A stretch of DNA of 64,000 nt from a bacterium (GTDB taxonomy: Bacteria > Bacteroidota > Bacteroidia > Bacteroidales > Muribaculaceae). The position numbers and the translations under genes are program-made. Location: positions 167,370 to 231,369 of the forward strand of contig SFTJ01000001.1 of NCBI GenBank assembly GCA_004563195.1, in the 5' to 3' direction. The notes under the pieces are model-generated. The model was not told the origin of the DNA. It worked only from the letters and a program-made list of their open reading frames with translations, and searched no databases. The first letter of the stretch is position 1, and the number at the start of each line of letters is the position of its first letter. Shown here piece by piece: positions 10,601-19,379 of the stretch.

Positions 10601-11052
10601 TCCGTAAGATTGCCCAAAGCTACATCCTATCAAATTTGATTCATTCCGCCAATAGCTATATGCGCACCCTCACCGACCGTTACACCCTCTCAGTTACACC
10701 GGGCACTTTTCTCATCTTTGTAGAAGACGCTTATCAGGGCTATGCTCGCCGTTTGGCCTCCACCATTTCGGGCGGTGAGAGCTTCCTCGTATCGCTTTCT
10801 CTCGCACTGGCTCTCAGCGATTTGGGCGAAAACCTCAAGGTGGACACATTGTTTATCGACGAGGGATTTGGTACGCTCAGCGGTGAACCATTGCAGAAAT
10901 CCATCGATACGCTACGCAAGCTCCACACCAAAGCGGGTCGACAAGTGGGCATAATCAGCCACGTGGAAGAGCTTCAAGAGCGCATCCCTGTGCAAATCAG
11001 GGTACATCAAGACAATCACGACTCCAGCAGCACGATTTCGGTGGTTTCGTAA
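7657..11052 (+). CDS. sbcC: Exonuclease SbcCD subunit C (SMC-like ATPase)
   Basis: The Rad50-type ATPase partner of SbcD. The 1131 residues show an N-terminal Walker A (GKTGSGKTT, residue ~35), a QGEFTRFLRSK segment after the first lobe, and long coiled coils rich in Lys, Glu and Gln. The zinc hook CPVCGQ lies near residue 548, roughly midway. At the C-terminus are the ABC signature SGGESFLVSL (~1037) and Walker B LFIDEGFG. The length and symmetric coiled-coil layout fit the family. A 13-bp hairpin follows the gene, but without a T-tract. Confidence 0.95.
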   Translation: MKLQKLTIHNIASIKDAIIDFEAEPLASSEVFLITGKTGSGKTTILDAICLALYNETPRLKDKFIEADVADMGNELKSNDKRMLMRKNTTEASVSLTFIGNNGIPYEATWSVALARKKADGKIQDVSRTLINRNDNTTLTKINEIKNEIAKIVGLDFDQFCRTTMLAQGEFTRFLRSKEAEKSAILEKITGVDIYSKIGAKVYALTKEKEDAWSAINQKISDTVTLSDEDITNRHKECEQLSTQEKAFSAEEDSLAKKLQWINLDSENLSKVNSATKDFQDIQTIVNSNDFVKHKNLVKDWQSTTDARNWYAETIKASAEIQRQETDLNALSLQFATLLACQNQAIEAKNILAVQKAEVDSFLSSENDKRHIYENEQTIDANISTIVNSKSYIKSNISKCEQLEKELNTVLTPAHSQAIAKSKQIQAEKDEKSKEHEQQLHNLNVRNLPLLRKQKEEATTLFSDINRAKDLLSTLRNEQIRRAQREEQLKNRLNRIKQLEGQATQLTHDLALADAAKKVAEEILEKQKDSVDNFAKSMRAKLKVGDKCPVCGQDIACEVLCDDHFAQIFNAAKAKYEEEKNRFDRIQNELNKNLAEKNSQCEAYNAEKEALNEDNSLIEAQNRVEEICRKIGVFQIDDSTPNILDEKIQNANSLQEELVQKIKVAEEIENVVKLLQQKLNKLSSDKEKAEKDVNKAEKAVLSCKNEIDNLRNINKSKQQDILTATEKVQNLLSDSPWNSIWEENPTEFAKAIKSAASTFAAKESAQNNLERQINSADTEINNTYTILEKILEMMPEWKQIAANETKSHDNAQKLATDISSNTATVLAKLDTARKVLSQNQELLQNFLNESSFDMERIEALALHTGEEINAINAEISKISDELLMKKTTLSEAQARYSEHQLNKPVISEDDTPDNINLRITKVKEQISECRTMIGAINMELQKDEEAKKHIGSLKEEAEVKKAIFENWERLNKLIGCSTGNKFRKIAQSYILSNLIHSANSYMRTLTDRYTLSVTPGTFLIFVEDAYQGYARRLASTISGGESFLVSLSLALALSDLGENLKVDTLFIDEGFGTLSGEPLQKSIDTLRKLHTKAGRQVGIISHVEELQERIPVQIRVHQDNHDSSSTISVVS

Positions 11053-11107
11053 ATATTTATCAAGTATCGGAGCCAAATGATGCGTCACATTGACTCTCAT
11101 ATAATCA

Positions 11108-11148
11108 GCAAGATGTCTCATCACCGCAACGGCACTGAGGCATCTTGC
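11108..11148 (+). other. 13-bp hairpin between sbcC and purL, not a classic terminator
   Basis: GCAAGATGTCTCA (11108-11120) pairs with TGAGGCATCTTGC (11136-11148) with one G-U pair, around a 15-base loop. Outer GTCAC/GTGAC bases could extend it. No run of T follows on the plus strand. A second, smaller hairpin (AGTGC-CAAAAA-GCACT) lies just downstream. Confidence 0.5.
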
Positions 11149-11230
11149 CGTACTTAGTGACCACATTATTAATATATACACTGGAAAAAGTGCCAAAAAG
11201 CACTACATTTCCAATTTATTTATTTAAATC

Positions 11231-11263
11231 TTTTTCGCGTGCCGAGGATTTTGATTAATTTTG
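11231..11263 (+). promoter_or_regulatory. Probable purL promoter, -7 element TAATTTTG
   Basis: TAATTTTG at 11256-11263 matches the Bacteroidetes -7 box. A T-rich element at 11231-11235 sits near the -33 position. The leader before the ATG at 11303 would be about 33 bases. Confidence 0.5.
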
Positions 11264-11302
11264 TAGCAAATATTCACCTAACAATATCGCATAATTTATA
11301 TT

Positions 11303-14300
11303 ATGATATCTTTCTTCAAAAAAGGAGCAACTATTTATGTGGTCGAATCCGACCATGCTCTTTCAACTTCTGAAGCAGAAAAATTCAATTGGCTGTTCGA
11401 CGGAGCCGAAAAGATTGACGATGTGACTATTCGTGGCACATTCGTTGGTCCTCGTCGCGAAATGATTACTCCTTGGAGTACGAATGCCGTAGAAATCACT
11501 CAAAACATGGGTATTTCCGGCATTTCGCGTATCGAAGAGTTTACCATCAGCCGAGTTAAAGAACCCGCATTCGACAAGATGCTACAGCGTGTATACCACG
11601 TACTCGACAGCGACACCTTCACCATCACCAAGACTCCCGACCCTATCGTCTATATCGACAATATGGAGGAATATAATGTGAAAGAAGGTCTTGCTCTGAG
11701 TCCTGAAGAAATCGACTACCTGAAGCAACTAAGTCAACGTCTCGGCCGTCCTTTAACCGATAGCGAGGTATTCGGTTTCTCGCAGGTGAATTCCGAACAC
11801 TGCCGTCACAAAATTTTCAATGGCACTTTCATCATCGATGGCGAAGAAAAACCTCTTTCGCTCTTCAAGATGATTAAAAAGACATCTCAAGAGAATCCCA
11901 ACAAATTGGTTTCAGCATATAAAGATAATGTGGCCTTCGTTGAAGGTCCGCAAATCGAGCAGTTTGCTCCGCAATCGCCCGAACGCCCCGACTTTTTCAA
12001 AGTCGACACCATCGACTCGGTGATTTCGCTCAAGGCTGAAACTCACAACTTCCCCACCACTGTGGAGCCTTTCAATGGCGCGGCTACCGGTTCGGGTGGT
12101 GAAATTCGCGACCGTCTCGGTGGCGGTAGAGCAAGTTTGCCATTGGCTGGTACTGCAGTTTACATGACTTCATATCCACGCACCGAAGCCGAGCGCAAAT
12201 GGGAACTTTGCACTATGCCTCCGCGCCCTTGGCTATACCAAACACCCGAAGAAATTCTTATCAAAGCTTCTAATGGAGCAAGCGACTTCGGCAACAAGTT
12301 TGGTCAGCCACTTATCTGTGGCTCTCTTCTCACCTTCGAACACGAGGAAGGCAAAGAACAGTTTGCTTACGACAAGGTGATTATGCTCGCCGGTGGCGTA
12401 GGTTTCGCCAACAAGCGCGACGCCATAAAGGGCACTCCCAAACCTCACGAAAAAGTGGTGCTTATGGGTGGCGACAACTATCGCATTGGTATGGGTGGTG
12501 GTGCCGTATCTTCGGTTAACACCGGACAGTACGACAATGCCATAGAGCTCAATGCCGTGCAACGTGCCAACCCTGAAATGCAAAAACGCGTTTCGAATGT
12601 GATTCGTGCCCTTGCCGAATCGCCCGAAAACCCCATCATCTCTATCCACGACCACGGCGCAGGCGGTCACTTGAATGCCCTTTCGGAACTCGTGGAAGAA
12701 ACCGGTGGTAAAATCAACATCGATGCACTTCCTGTAGGCGACCCCACCCTTTCTTCGAAGGAAATCGTGGGCAACGAATCGCAGGAACGCATGGGTATGG
12801 TGGTAGAAGAAAAGGACATTGAACTCATCAAGAAGATTGCCGACCGTGAGCGTGCTCCATTCTATGTAGTGGGCGAAACTACCGGCGACGACCGCTTCGT
12901 TTTCGAACAAAAAGATGGTGTTAAGCCCATCGACTTGGGCATGAAAGATATGTTCGGCAGCTCGCCCAAGACTATCATGACCGACACCACCACTCCTCGC
13001 AAACTCAAGAAGATTAAATACGAAAAAGGCAAAGTTAACGAGTATGTAGAAAACCTTCTTCAACTCGAAAGCGTGGCTTGCAAGGACTGGTTGACCAACA
13101 AGGTAGACCGTTCTATCACCGGCAAGATTGCTCGTCAGCAATGCCAGGGCGAAATACAACTCCCATTGAGCGACTGTGGTGTGGTAGCACTCGACTACAC
13201 AGGCACTGTGGGTATTGCCACTTCTATAGGCCATGCTCCTCAAGCTGCACTCATCGACCCGGCTGCCGGTTCGGTGCTCGCTATTGCCGAATCGCTCACC
13301 AACTTAGTGGGAGCTAACCTCAATGGTGGTCTATCGGCTGTATCGCTGAGCGCCAACTGGATGTGGCCTTGCCGCAACCTTGGCGAGGATGCCGGTTTGT
13401 ATGCCGCCGTTAAGGCTTGCAGCGACTTTGCTTGCGCTCTTGGCATCAACATCCCCACCGGCAAGGATAGCTTGTCGATGACTCAAAAATATGGCAAGAA
13501 GAAAGTTCTTGCTCCGGGCACCGTAATCATCTCGGCTGCCGGCGAAGTGAAGGACGTAAAGAAAACCGTAACTCCGGTTGTTGCCAACAAGAAGAGCACT
13601 CTCTATTATGTAGATTTCTCAAATAGTGCTATGCAACTTGGCGGTTCGGCTTTCGCTCAGTCAATCAACTATCTCGGCACCGAAGCTCCACAAATCGCTT
13701 CGCCCGAATATTTTGCCAACGCATTTAATGCCGTTCAAGACTTGGTCGACAACGATTTGCTTCTCGCCGCTCACGACGTTTCGGCAGGCGGTGTTATCAC
13801 CACTCTTCTCGAGATGACTTTCGCAAATGTTAACGGCGGTCTTAACGTGGATTTGAGCGAACTCGATGCCAAGGATTTGGAAACTGCTTTGTTCTCCGAA
13901 AATCCCGCTATCGTGGTTCAAGTAGCCAACAACAAGTGCAAGGCAGTGGAACGCATTCTTGCCGAATGTGGCGTTAAGTTTATCGCAATAGGCGAACCAA
14001 CGGATGAACGCGCTGTGATTGTGAATTACAACGGCGAAGAATATCTCTTCGGAATCGATTATCTTCGCGACCTTTGGTTCAAGTCGTCATATTTGCTCGA
14101 CATCAAGCAAAGCGGCAAAAAATGCGCTAAAGATCGCTACAACAACTATAAGAAGCAACCCGTTAGAATACGTCTGCCTAAGGGATTCTCAGGCAAAGCT
14201 GCCGATTTGGGCATTACCGGCTTCAAGCACAACCCGTCGGGCATAAAGGCTGCCATTATTCGCGAAAAAGGCGTTAACGGCGACCGCGAAATGGCTTACT

Positions 14301-14995
14301 CGCTCTATTATGCCGGATTCGATGTAAAGGACGTGCACATGACCGACTTGATTTCGGGTCGCGAAACACTCGACGACGTGAACATGATAGTGTTCTGCGG
14401 TGGCTTCTCTAACAGCGACGTTCTCGGTTCGGCCAAGGGCTGGGCGGGTGGCATTCTTTGGAACGAAAAAGCCAAGGAAACTATCGAACGCTTCTACTCT
14501 CGCCCCGACACTTTGAGTCTCGGCATCTGCAACGGTTGCCAAGTGATGATAGAGCTCAACCTCATCAACCCAGAGCACAGTCAGCGTCCTCGCATGGAGC
14601 ACAACAACAGCCATAAATTCGAATCAAACTTCCTCGGTGTGACTATTCCGGAAAACAACTCGGTTATGTTCGGAAGTCTTGCGGGTTCGAAGCTTGGCAT
14701 CTGGGTAGCTCACGGCGAAGGTAAGTTCTACTTGCCTGAAGATATCAGCAAATACAATGTGGTGGCTAAGTATAGCTACAACAGCTATCCTGCCAATCCT
14801 AACGGCTCACCAAAGGCCATTGCCGGTCTTTGCTCTGCCGATGGTCGCCACTTGGCTATGATGCCTCACCTCGAGAGAGCTATCTTCCCATGGCAATGCG
14901 CTTACTATCCAGCCAATCGCCGTGCCGACGAGGTTACTCCTTGGATTGAAGCATTTGTGAATGCTCGCAAGTGGATTGAAAATATCAAGAAATAA
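11303..14995 (+). CDS. purL: Phosphoribosylformylglycinamidine synthase, long single-chain form
   Basis: Catalyses the fourth step of de novo purine synthesis: FGAR + ATP + glutamine to FGAM. The 1230 residues match the fused form that contains both the synthetase and the glutaminase. The synthetase part shows VNSEHCRHKIF, the KAETHNFPTTVEPF substrate/ATP segment and the glycine-rich GAATGSGGEIRDRLGGG loop. The C-terminal class I glutamine amidotransferase shows the nucleophile elbow GICNGCQVM and a late PHLERAIFPWQ segment. It is followed by a very strong terminator, so it is likely monocistronic. purH is next but has its own -7 box. Confidence 0.97.
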   Translation: MISFFKKGATIYVVESDHALSTSEAEKFNWLFDGAEKIDDVTIRGTFVGPRREMITPWSTNAVEITQNMGISGISRIEEFTISRVKEPAFDKMLQRVYHVLDSDTFTITKTPDPIVYIDNMEEYNVKEGLALSPEEIDYLKQLSQRLGRPLTDSEVFGFSQVNSEHCRHKIFNGTFIIDGEEKPLSLFKMIKKTSQENPNKLVSAYKDNVAFVEGPQIEQFAPQSPERPDFFKVDTIDSVISLKAETHNFPTTVEPFNGAATGSGGEIRDRLGGGRASLPLAGTAVYMTSYPRTEAERKWELCTMPPRPWLYQTPEEILIKASNGASDFGNKFGQPLICGSLLTFEHEEGKEQFAYDKVIMLAGGVGFANKRDAIKGTPKPHEKVVLMGGDNYRIGMGGGAVSSVNTGQYDNAIELNAVQRANPEMQKRVSNVIRALAESPENPIISIHDHGAGGHLNALSELVEETGGKINIDALPVGDPTLSSKEIVGNESQERMGMVVEEKDIELIKKIADRERAPFYVVGETTGDDRFVFEQKDGVKPIDLGMKDMFGSSPKTIMTDTTTPRKLKKIKYEKGKVNEYVENLLQLESVACKDWLTNKVDRSITGKIARQQCQGEIQLPLSDCGVVALDYTGTVGIATSIGHAPQAALIDPAAGSVLAIAESLTNLVGANLNGGLSAVSLSANWMWPCRNLGEDAGLYAAVKACSDFACALGINIPTGKDSLSMTQKYGKKKVLAPGTVIISAAGEVKDVKKTVTPVVANKKSTLYYVDFSNSAMQLGGSAFAQSINYLGTEAPQIASPEYFANAFNAVQDLVDNDLLLAAHDVSAGGVITTLLEMTFANVNGGLNVDLSELDAKDLETALFSENPAIVVQVANNKCKAVERILAECGVKFIAIGEPTDERAVIVNYNGEEYLFGIDYLRDLWFKSSYLLDIKQSGKKCAKDRYNNYKKQPVRIRLPKGFSGKAADLGITGFKHNPSGIKAAIIREKGVNGDREMAYSLYYAGFDVKDVHMTDLISGRETLDDVNMIVFCGGFSNSDVLGSAKGWAGGILWNEKAKETIERFYSRPDTLSLGICNGCQVMIELNLINPEHSQRPRMEHNNSHKFESNFLGVTIPENNSVMFGSLAGSKLGIWVAHGEGKFYLPEDISKYNVVAKYSYNSYPANPNGSPKAIAGLCSADGRHLAMMPHLERAIFPWQCAYYPANRRADEVTPWIEAFVNARKWIENIKK

Positions 14996-15064
14996 GCTCA
15001 ACAAGCATTAACAATATCATTGCCCAAACCTTCTTGGTAAACGGCAATCAACCCTTATCTATAC

Positions 15065-15120
15065 CGAATCGTCAAAGAGTGAAAAAACACTTTTTGGCGA
15101 TTCGTGTATTTTTAATTTTT
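15065..15120 (+). terminator. Strong Rho-independent terminator of purL
   Basis: A stem of about 17 bp (CGAATCG/CGATTCG, then CAAA/TTTG and AGTG/CACT with two wobble pairs) closes on an A6 loop at 15082-15087. It is followed by T-rich sequence at 15107-15120. Confidence 0.85.
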
Positions 15121-15229
15121 AGCAAAGCTGCAGTTATAAGACTTCGATAACAGGTGCCAATTAGGAAAAATATTTGTAAAATAATCTCATTTTAAGCGCC
15201 TTTTATTCTTTTATGTAGTCAATTTTTAA

Positions 15230-15237
15230 TAATTTTG
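15230..15237 (+). promoter_or_regulatory. purH promoter -7 element TAATTTTG
   Basis: This exact match to TAnnTTTG overlaps an in-frame TTG at 15235 that could be mistaken for the purH start. Transcription would begin near 15244, so the ATG at 15271 must be the start. Confidence 0.55.
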
Positions 15238-15270
15238 CAGTGGATTAAAAAAACGCGTTTATTTTTCATT

Positions 15271-16797
15271 ATGACAGGCAACAAGAAAATCAAAACTGCT
15301 CTCGTCTCAGTATTTTACAAAGACGGACTCGACCAAATTCTTAAAGTTCTCAACGACAATGGCGTAAAGTTCCTTTCTACCGGCGGAACACAAGCATTTA
15401 TCCAAAGCCTTGGATATGAATGTGAAGCTGTAGAAGACCTTACCGGCTACCCATCAATACTCGGCGGCCGCGTAAAGACTTTGCACCCCAAAGTGTTTGG
15501 CGGCATTCTCAACCGTCGCGACAACGAAGGCGACAAAGAGCAGATTGCAAAATACGACATACCGGAAATCGACTTGGTTATTGTCGACCTCTACCCATTT
15601 GAAGAAACTGTAGCATCGGGCGCAAGCGATGCCGATATCATCGAGAAAATCGATATAGGCGGTATTTCGCTCATTCGCGCTGCTGCTAAAAACTATAACG
15701 ATGTGGTAATCGTAGCCTCTAAGGCACAATATCAACCTCTCTACGATCGCCTCGTGGCTAACGGCAATGCCGAAACCACTCTCGAAGATCGTCGTTGGTT
15801 CGCCAAAGAAGCTTTCGCCGTTTCGAGTGCTTACGATTCGCACATATTCTCTTATTTTGACGGCAACGATGCCTCAGCTCTTCGCTTTGCGCTCGATAAT
15901 CCCAAGACTATGCGCTACGGCGAAAATCCTCACCAGAAGGGCTATTTCTTCGGCGACTTCAATCAGATGTTCGACCAGCTTCACGGCAAAGAAATCTCTT
16001 ATAACAACCTTCTCGACATCGATGCTGCCGTAAATCTTATCGGCGACTTCAGCGAAACCACTTTCGCAGTGCTAAAGCACAACAATGCTTGTGGTCTTGC
16101 TTCACGTCCTACAGTTCTCGAAGCTTGGAAGGATGCTCTCGCAGGCGACCCTGTATCGGCATTCGGAGGTGTGCTTATCACCAACGCTGAGATTGATGCC
16201 GCTACTGCCGAAGAAATGAACAAAATATTCTTCGAAGTGTGCATCGCTCCTTCTTACACCGACGAAGCTCTTCAGATATTGAAGCAAAAGAAAAATCGCA
16301 TCATTTTGGTTATCAAGCCATTCAATCGCCCCGACACTCAGGTGCGCTCATGTCTCAATGGCGCTTTGGTGCAGCAGCGCGACAATTACGTAGAGACCGT
16401 TGCCGACCTAAAGCAAGCCACCGACAAGGCTATTACCGATGAGCAGGCTCAAGACCTTCTTTTCGCCAACAAGATAGTGAAGCACAGCAAGAGCAACGCT
16501 ATAGTTTTGGCAAAGAACAAGCAACTCGTGGCAAGCGGCATAGGTCAAACATCGCGCGTAGATGCTTTGAAGCAAGCCATCGAAAAAGCTCACAGCTTTG
16601 AGTTCGACCTCAACGAGGCTGTTATGGCATCCGATGCATTCTTCCCATTTGCCGATTGTGTAGAGATAGCTCACAAGGCAGGCATCACTGCTGTGATACA
16701 ACCCGGCGGTAGCATCCGCGACAACGAAACCGTAGATTACTGCAATAAAAACGGCATTGCTATGGTTATGACCGGTGTTCGTCACTTCAAGCACTAA
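15271..16797 (+). CDS. purH: Bifunctional AICAR formyltransferase / IMP cyclohydrolase
   Basis: Catalyses the last two steps to IMP. The 508 residues begin with the MGS-like cyclohydrolase domain (TALVSVFYKDG, FLSTGGT, GGRVKTLHPKVFGGIL, ~1-190). The AICAR transformylase follows, with RYGENPHQKG, AVLKHNNACG, DPVSAFGG, KHSKSNAIVLAKN and DAFFPFAD. The ATG at 15271 is chosen over an upstream TTG lying inside the -7 promoter box. Its neighbours are purL upstream and mreB downstream. No terminator is visible in the 62 bases before mreB, so read-through into mreB is possible. Confidence 0.96.
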   Translation: MTGNKKIKTALVSVFYKDGLDQILKVLNDNGVKFLSTGGTQAFIQSLGYECEAVEDLTGYPSILGGRVKTLHPKVFGGILNRRDNEGDKEQIAKYDIPEIDLVIVDLYPFEETVASGASDADIIEKIDIGGISLIRAAAKNYNDVVIVASKAQYQPLYDRLVANGNAETTLEDRRWFAKEAFAVSSAYDSHIFSYFDGNDASALRFALDNPKTMRYGENPHQKGYFFGDFNQMFDQLHGKEISYNNLLDIDAAVNLIGDFSETTFAVLKHNNACGLASRPTVLEAWKDALAGDPVSAFGGVLITNAEIDAATAEEMNKIFFEVCIAPSYTDEALQILKQKKNRIILVIKPFNRPDTQVRSCLNGALVQQRDNYVETVADLKQATDKAITDEQAQDLLFANKIVKHSKSNAIVLAKNKQLVASGIGQTSRVDALKQAIEKAHSFEFDLNEAVMASDAFFPFADCVEIAHKAGITAVIQPGGSIRDNETVDYCNKNGIAMVMTGVRHFKH

Positions 16798-16859
16798 TAG
16801 ATGCTCAAATAAACATTAATTTTAGAAAACACCATTTATTTTATTTTCGACTATTTATT

Positions 16860-17879
16860 ATGGGACTTTTCTCATTAACTAAAGAAATAGCTATTGACTT
16901 AGGTACAGCCAATACCCTCATCATTCACAACGATAAGATTGTGATAGATGAGCCATCGATTGTGGCACTCGACTCTATCACCGGCAAACTGATTGCCGTG
17001 GGTAAAGAAGCTCGCCAGATGCAAGGCAAAGAACCTGCCGGCATCCGCACCGTGCGTCCTTTGAGAAAGGGCGTTATCGCCGACTTCAATGCTGCCGAAC
17101 TTATGATTCGCGGCCTTGTGAAGAAGGCAAGTTCCAAGAGCAACTGGTTCGCACCATCTCTTCGTATGGTAGTAGGTATCCCATCGGGTTCTACCGAAGT
17201 GGAAATCCGCGCCGTACGCGACTCTTCGGAGCACGCAGGTGGCCGCGATGTATATATGATTTACGAACCTATGGCTGCAGCCCTTGGTATCGGCCTCGAT
17301 GTTGAAGCGCCGGAAGGCAATATGATTGTGGATATAGGTGGCGGTAGCTCTGAAATCGCCGTTATCTCACTTGGTGGTATCGTAAGCAACAAGAGTATCC
17401 AAATTGCCGGCGACGACCTCACCGAAGACATTCGCGAACACATGCGCCGCGCTCACAACCTTCGCGTGGGCGAACGCACTGCCGAGCAAATCAAAATCAA
17501 TGTTGGCTCGGCGCTTACCGAACTAGAAAACCCACCCGAAGACTACATCGTGCGTGGTCCTAACCAGGTTACTGCCCTTCCGCTCGAAGTGCCGGTTTCT
17601 TATCAGGAAATTTGCCACTGCATCGAGAAGACTATTTCGAAAATCGAAGCCGCTGTGCTTAGCGCTCTCGAGCAAACTCCATCTGAGCTTTACTCCGACA
17701 TCGTTAAGAACGGTATCTATCTCGCAGGTGGTGGCGCCCTCATTCGCGGTTTGGACAAGCGTTTTACCGACAAAATCGGTATCAAGTTCCACATTGCCGA
17801 AGACCCGCTTCTATCGGTTGCCAAAGGTACGGGCGTAGCTTTGAAGAATATCAAGCGATTTAAGTTCCTTATTCGATAA
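16860..17879 (+). CDS. mreB: Rod shape-determining protein MreB
   Basis: The bacterial actin that guides lateral wall synthesis under the inner membrane. The 339 residues contain the actin-fold signatures: phosphate-1 DLGTANTLI, phosphate-2 DIGGGSSEIAV, the EPMAAALGIG segment, and the adenosine motif LAGGGALIRGL near the C-terminus. Length is normal for the family. mreC, mreD and mrdA follow after a 127-base gap that contains a large hairpin and a fresh -7 box, so mreB may be transcribed apart from them or partly attenuated. Confidence 0.97.
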   Translation: MGLFSLTKEIAIDLGTANTLIIHNDKIVIDEPSIVALDSITGKLIAVGKEARQMQGKEPAGIRTVRPLRKGVIADFNAAELMIRGLVKKASSKSNWFAPSLRMVVGIPSGSTEVEIRAVRDSSEHAGGRDVYMIYEPMAAALGIGLDVEAPEGNMIVDIGGGSSEIAVISLGGIVSNKSIQIAGDDLTEDIREHMRRAHNLRVGERTAEQIKINVGSALTELENPPEDYIVRGPNQVTALPLEVPVSYQEICHCIEKTISKIEAAVLSALEQTPSELYSDIVKNGIYLAGGGALIRGLDKRFTDKIGIKFHIAEDPLLSVAKGTGVALKNIKRFKFLIR

Positions 17880-17895
17880 GCGTATTTTTTACATA

Positions 17896-17979
17896 TCTAT
17901 ATATGCACAAGAAGGCTTTGATTTTTCATTGCCTTCTCGTGCGTATCTATAGAGCATTTGTTAATTTTGTTTTTTTATC
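17896..17979 (+). terminator. Hairpin and T-rich tract between mreB and mreC
   Basis: GCACAAGAAGGC pairs with GCCTTCTCGTGC (one mismatch). The stem can extend outward through TCTATA/TATAGA (17896-17901 with 17948-17953). The sequence to 17979 is T-rich, ending in a run of seven T. It could terminate or attenuate mreB transcripts. Confidence 0.55.
17962..17969 (+). promoter_or_regulatory. Possible mreC promoter -7 element TAATTTTG
   Basis: TAATTTTG lies directly after the mreB hairpin and about 38 bases before the GTG of mreC. No -33 box is evident, so this is tentative. Confidence 0.35.
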
Positions 17980-18006
17980 ATTATCTCACATTCAATCGTC
18001 AGATAA

Positions 18007-18864
18007 GTGAAAGAGCTGCTTAATTTTTTCATAAAGCATAGTCATTGGTTTATATTCATTTTCTATATGTTTATAAGCTGCTACTTGCTGTTCCATAACA
18101 ATCCCTATCAGCAGCACGTCTACCTTACATCGGCCAATGCCATCTCGGCTTCGGTCTACAATGGTACGAGCAGCATCACATCTTACTTCAATCTGCGCGA
18201 CATCAACGAAGACCTTCAGGAACGTAATGCGCTTCTCGAACTTGAGGTAATAAGCTTGCGCAATCAGGTCAACGACCTTCGACTTGCCATCCCCGATAGC
18301 ACCACCATCCCCGACGATATGCAGCATATCGACTTTATCTTGGCTCGTGTTATCAGCAACAGCATCTCGTCGCCACACAATTATATCACCATCAATCGCG
18401 GTTCGAAGCACGGCATCAAGCCCGAAATGGGTATAGTAGACCAGAACGGTGTGGTGGGCACTGTGGATGTGGTGGGTCAGAATGCTTCGAGAGTGATATC
18501 TCTGCTCAACACTAATTTCCGACTTTCGTGCAAAGTGAAGGGCAGCGACTCGTTTGGCTCTTTGGTATGGGATGGTGTTAGCCCCTACCATGCTCAACTC
18601 GAAGGTATGCCTCGACATGTGCAGTATCATCGCGGCGACACCATAGTAACCAGCGGCTACTCATCGGTGTTCCCCGAAGGGATTATTGTGGGCATTATCG
18701 ATAGCGACAAGAAAGAAGCTACCGACAACTTCATTTCTCTCAAAATAAAGTTAACCACCGACTTCACTCAGCTAAGCACAGTGAGAGCCATTAGCAGCGA
18801 ACTTAAAGACGAGCTCGATATGCTCGAAGAACAAGAAAGCGGAAAGGAGGACAAAAAGCAATGA
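18007..18864 (+). CDS. mreC: Rod shape-determining protein MreC
   Basis: A periplasmic scaffold that links MreB to the wall synthases. The 285 residues show a short cytoplasmic N-terminus, one membrane helix (WFIFIFYMFISCYLLF, ~14-30), a coiled coil (~60-90) and the beta-rich MreC core with GSKHGIKPEMGIVDQNGVVG. A Glu/Lys-rich tail ends the protein. It starts with GTG; no ATG is available in frame upstream. The stop overlaps the mreD start by four bases (ATGA), indicating translational coupling. Confidence 0.93.
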   Translation: MKELLNFFIKHSHWFIFIFYMFISCYLLFHNNPYQQHVYLTSANAISASVYNGTSSITSYFNLRDINEDLQERNALLELEVISLRNQVNDLRLAIPDSTTIPDDMQHIDFILARVISNSISSPHNYITINRGSKHGIKPEMGIVDQNGVVGTVDVVGQNASRVISLLNTNFRLSCKVKGSDSFGSLVWDGVSPYHAQLEGMPRHVQYHRGDTIVTSGYSSVFPEGIIVGIIDSDKKEATDNFISLKIKLTTDFTQLSTVRAISSELKDELDMLEEQESGKEDKKQ

Positions 18865-19379
18865 CACGCAACATCATACAATTCGTAATACTTTTCTTCT
18901 TGCTCGTTTTGGCACAAGCTATTTGCAGCAAGATTTGCTTGTTCAACGTTGCCGTACCCATCATTTTCATTTATTTCATCATCCGTCTGCCCCTTAGCTT
19001 GGGTGTAAATTGGCTGATGACGCTTTCATTCTTCATAGGTTTGGTAATCGACATATTCAACAATTCGCTGGGTATGAACGCCCTGTCGTGTGTGATTCTT
19101 GCCATATCCAAGCGACCTGTATTCCGACTCTATTTTCCTCGCGAAGACGACATCACCGACACCATTCCGTCGATCGACTCGCTCGGACTTAGCGTGTATT
19201 TCCGATTTATGAGCTCACTCACGCTCATCTATTGTGCTCTGCTTTTTGGCATTCAGGCGTTTTCGCTTATGAACATAGGCTTGACACTTCTTCGCATTGC
19301 CGCCAGCAGTTTGCTCAGCATTATTTTAATTTTAGGTATCGACAGTTTATCAGCCAGCCATCGTGAGAAAAGACTATAG
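18861..19379 (+). CDS. mreD: Rod shape-determining protein MreD
   Basis: A 172-residue polytopic inner-membrane protein with several hydrophobic segments from residue ~5 to ~165, the expected size for MreD. Sequence conservation in this family is weak. The assignment rests on hydrophobicity, length and position between mreC (4-base overlap) and mrdA (17-base overlap). Confidence 0.85.
   Translation: MTRNIIQFVILFFLLVLAQAICSKICLFNVAVPIIFIYFIIRLPLSLGVNWLMTLSFFIGLVIDIFNNSLGMNALSCVILAISKRPVFRLYFPREDDITDTIPSIDSLGLSVYFRFMSSLTLIYCALLFGIQAFSLMNIGLTLLRIAASSLLSIILILGIDSLSASHREKRL

Noticed and set aside
12233..13243. 336-codon open frame antisense to purL
   Set aside because: Lies wholly opposite a certain purL gene; codon bias of the sense strand creates such mirror frames.
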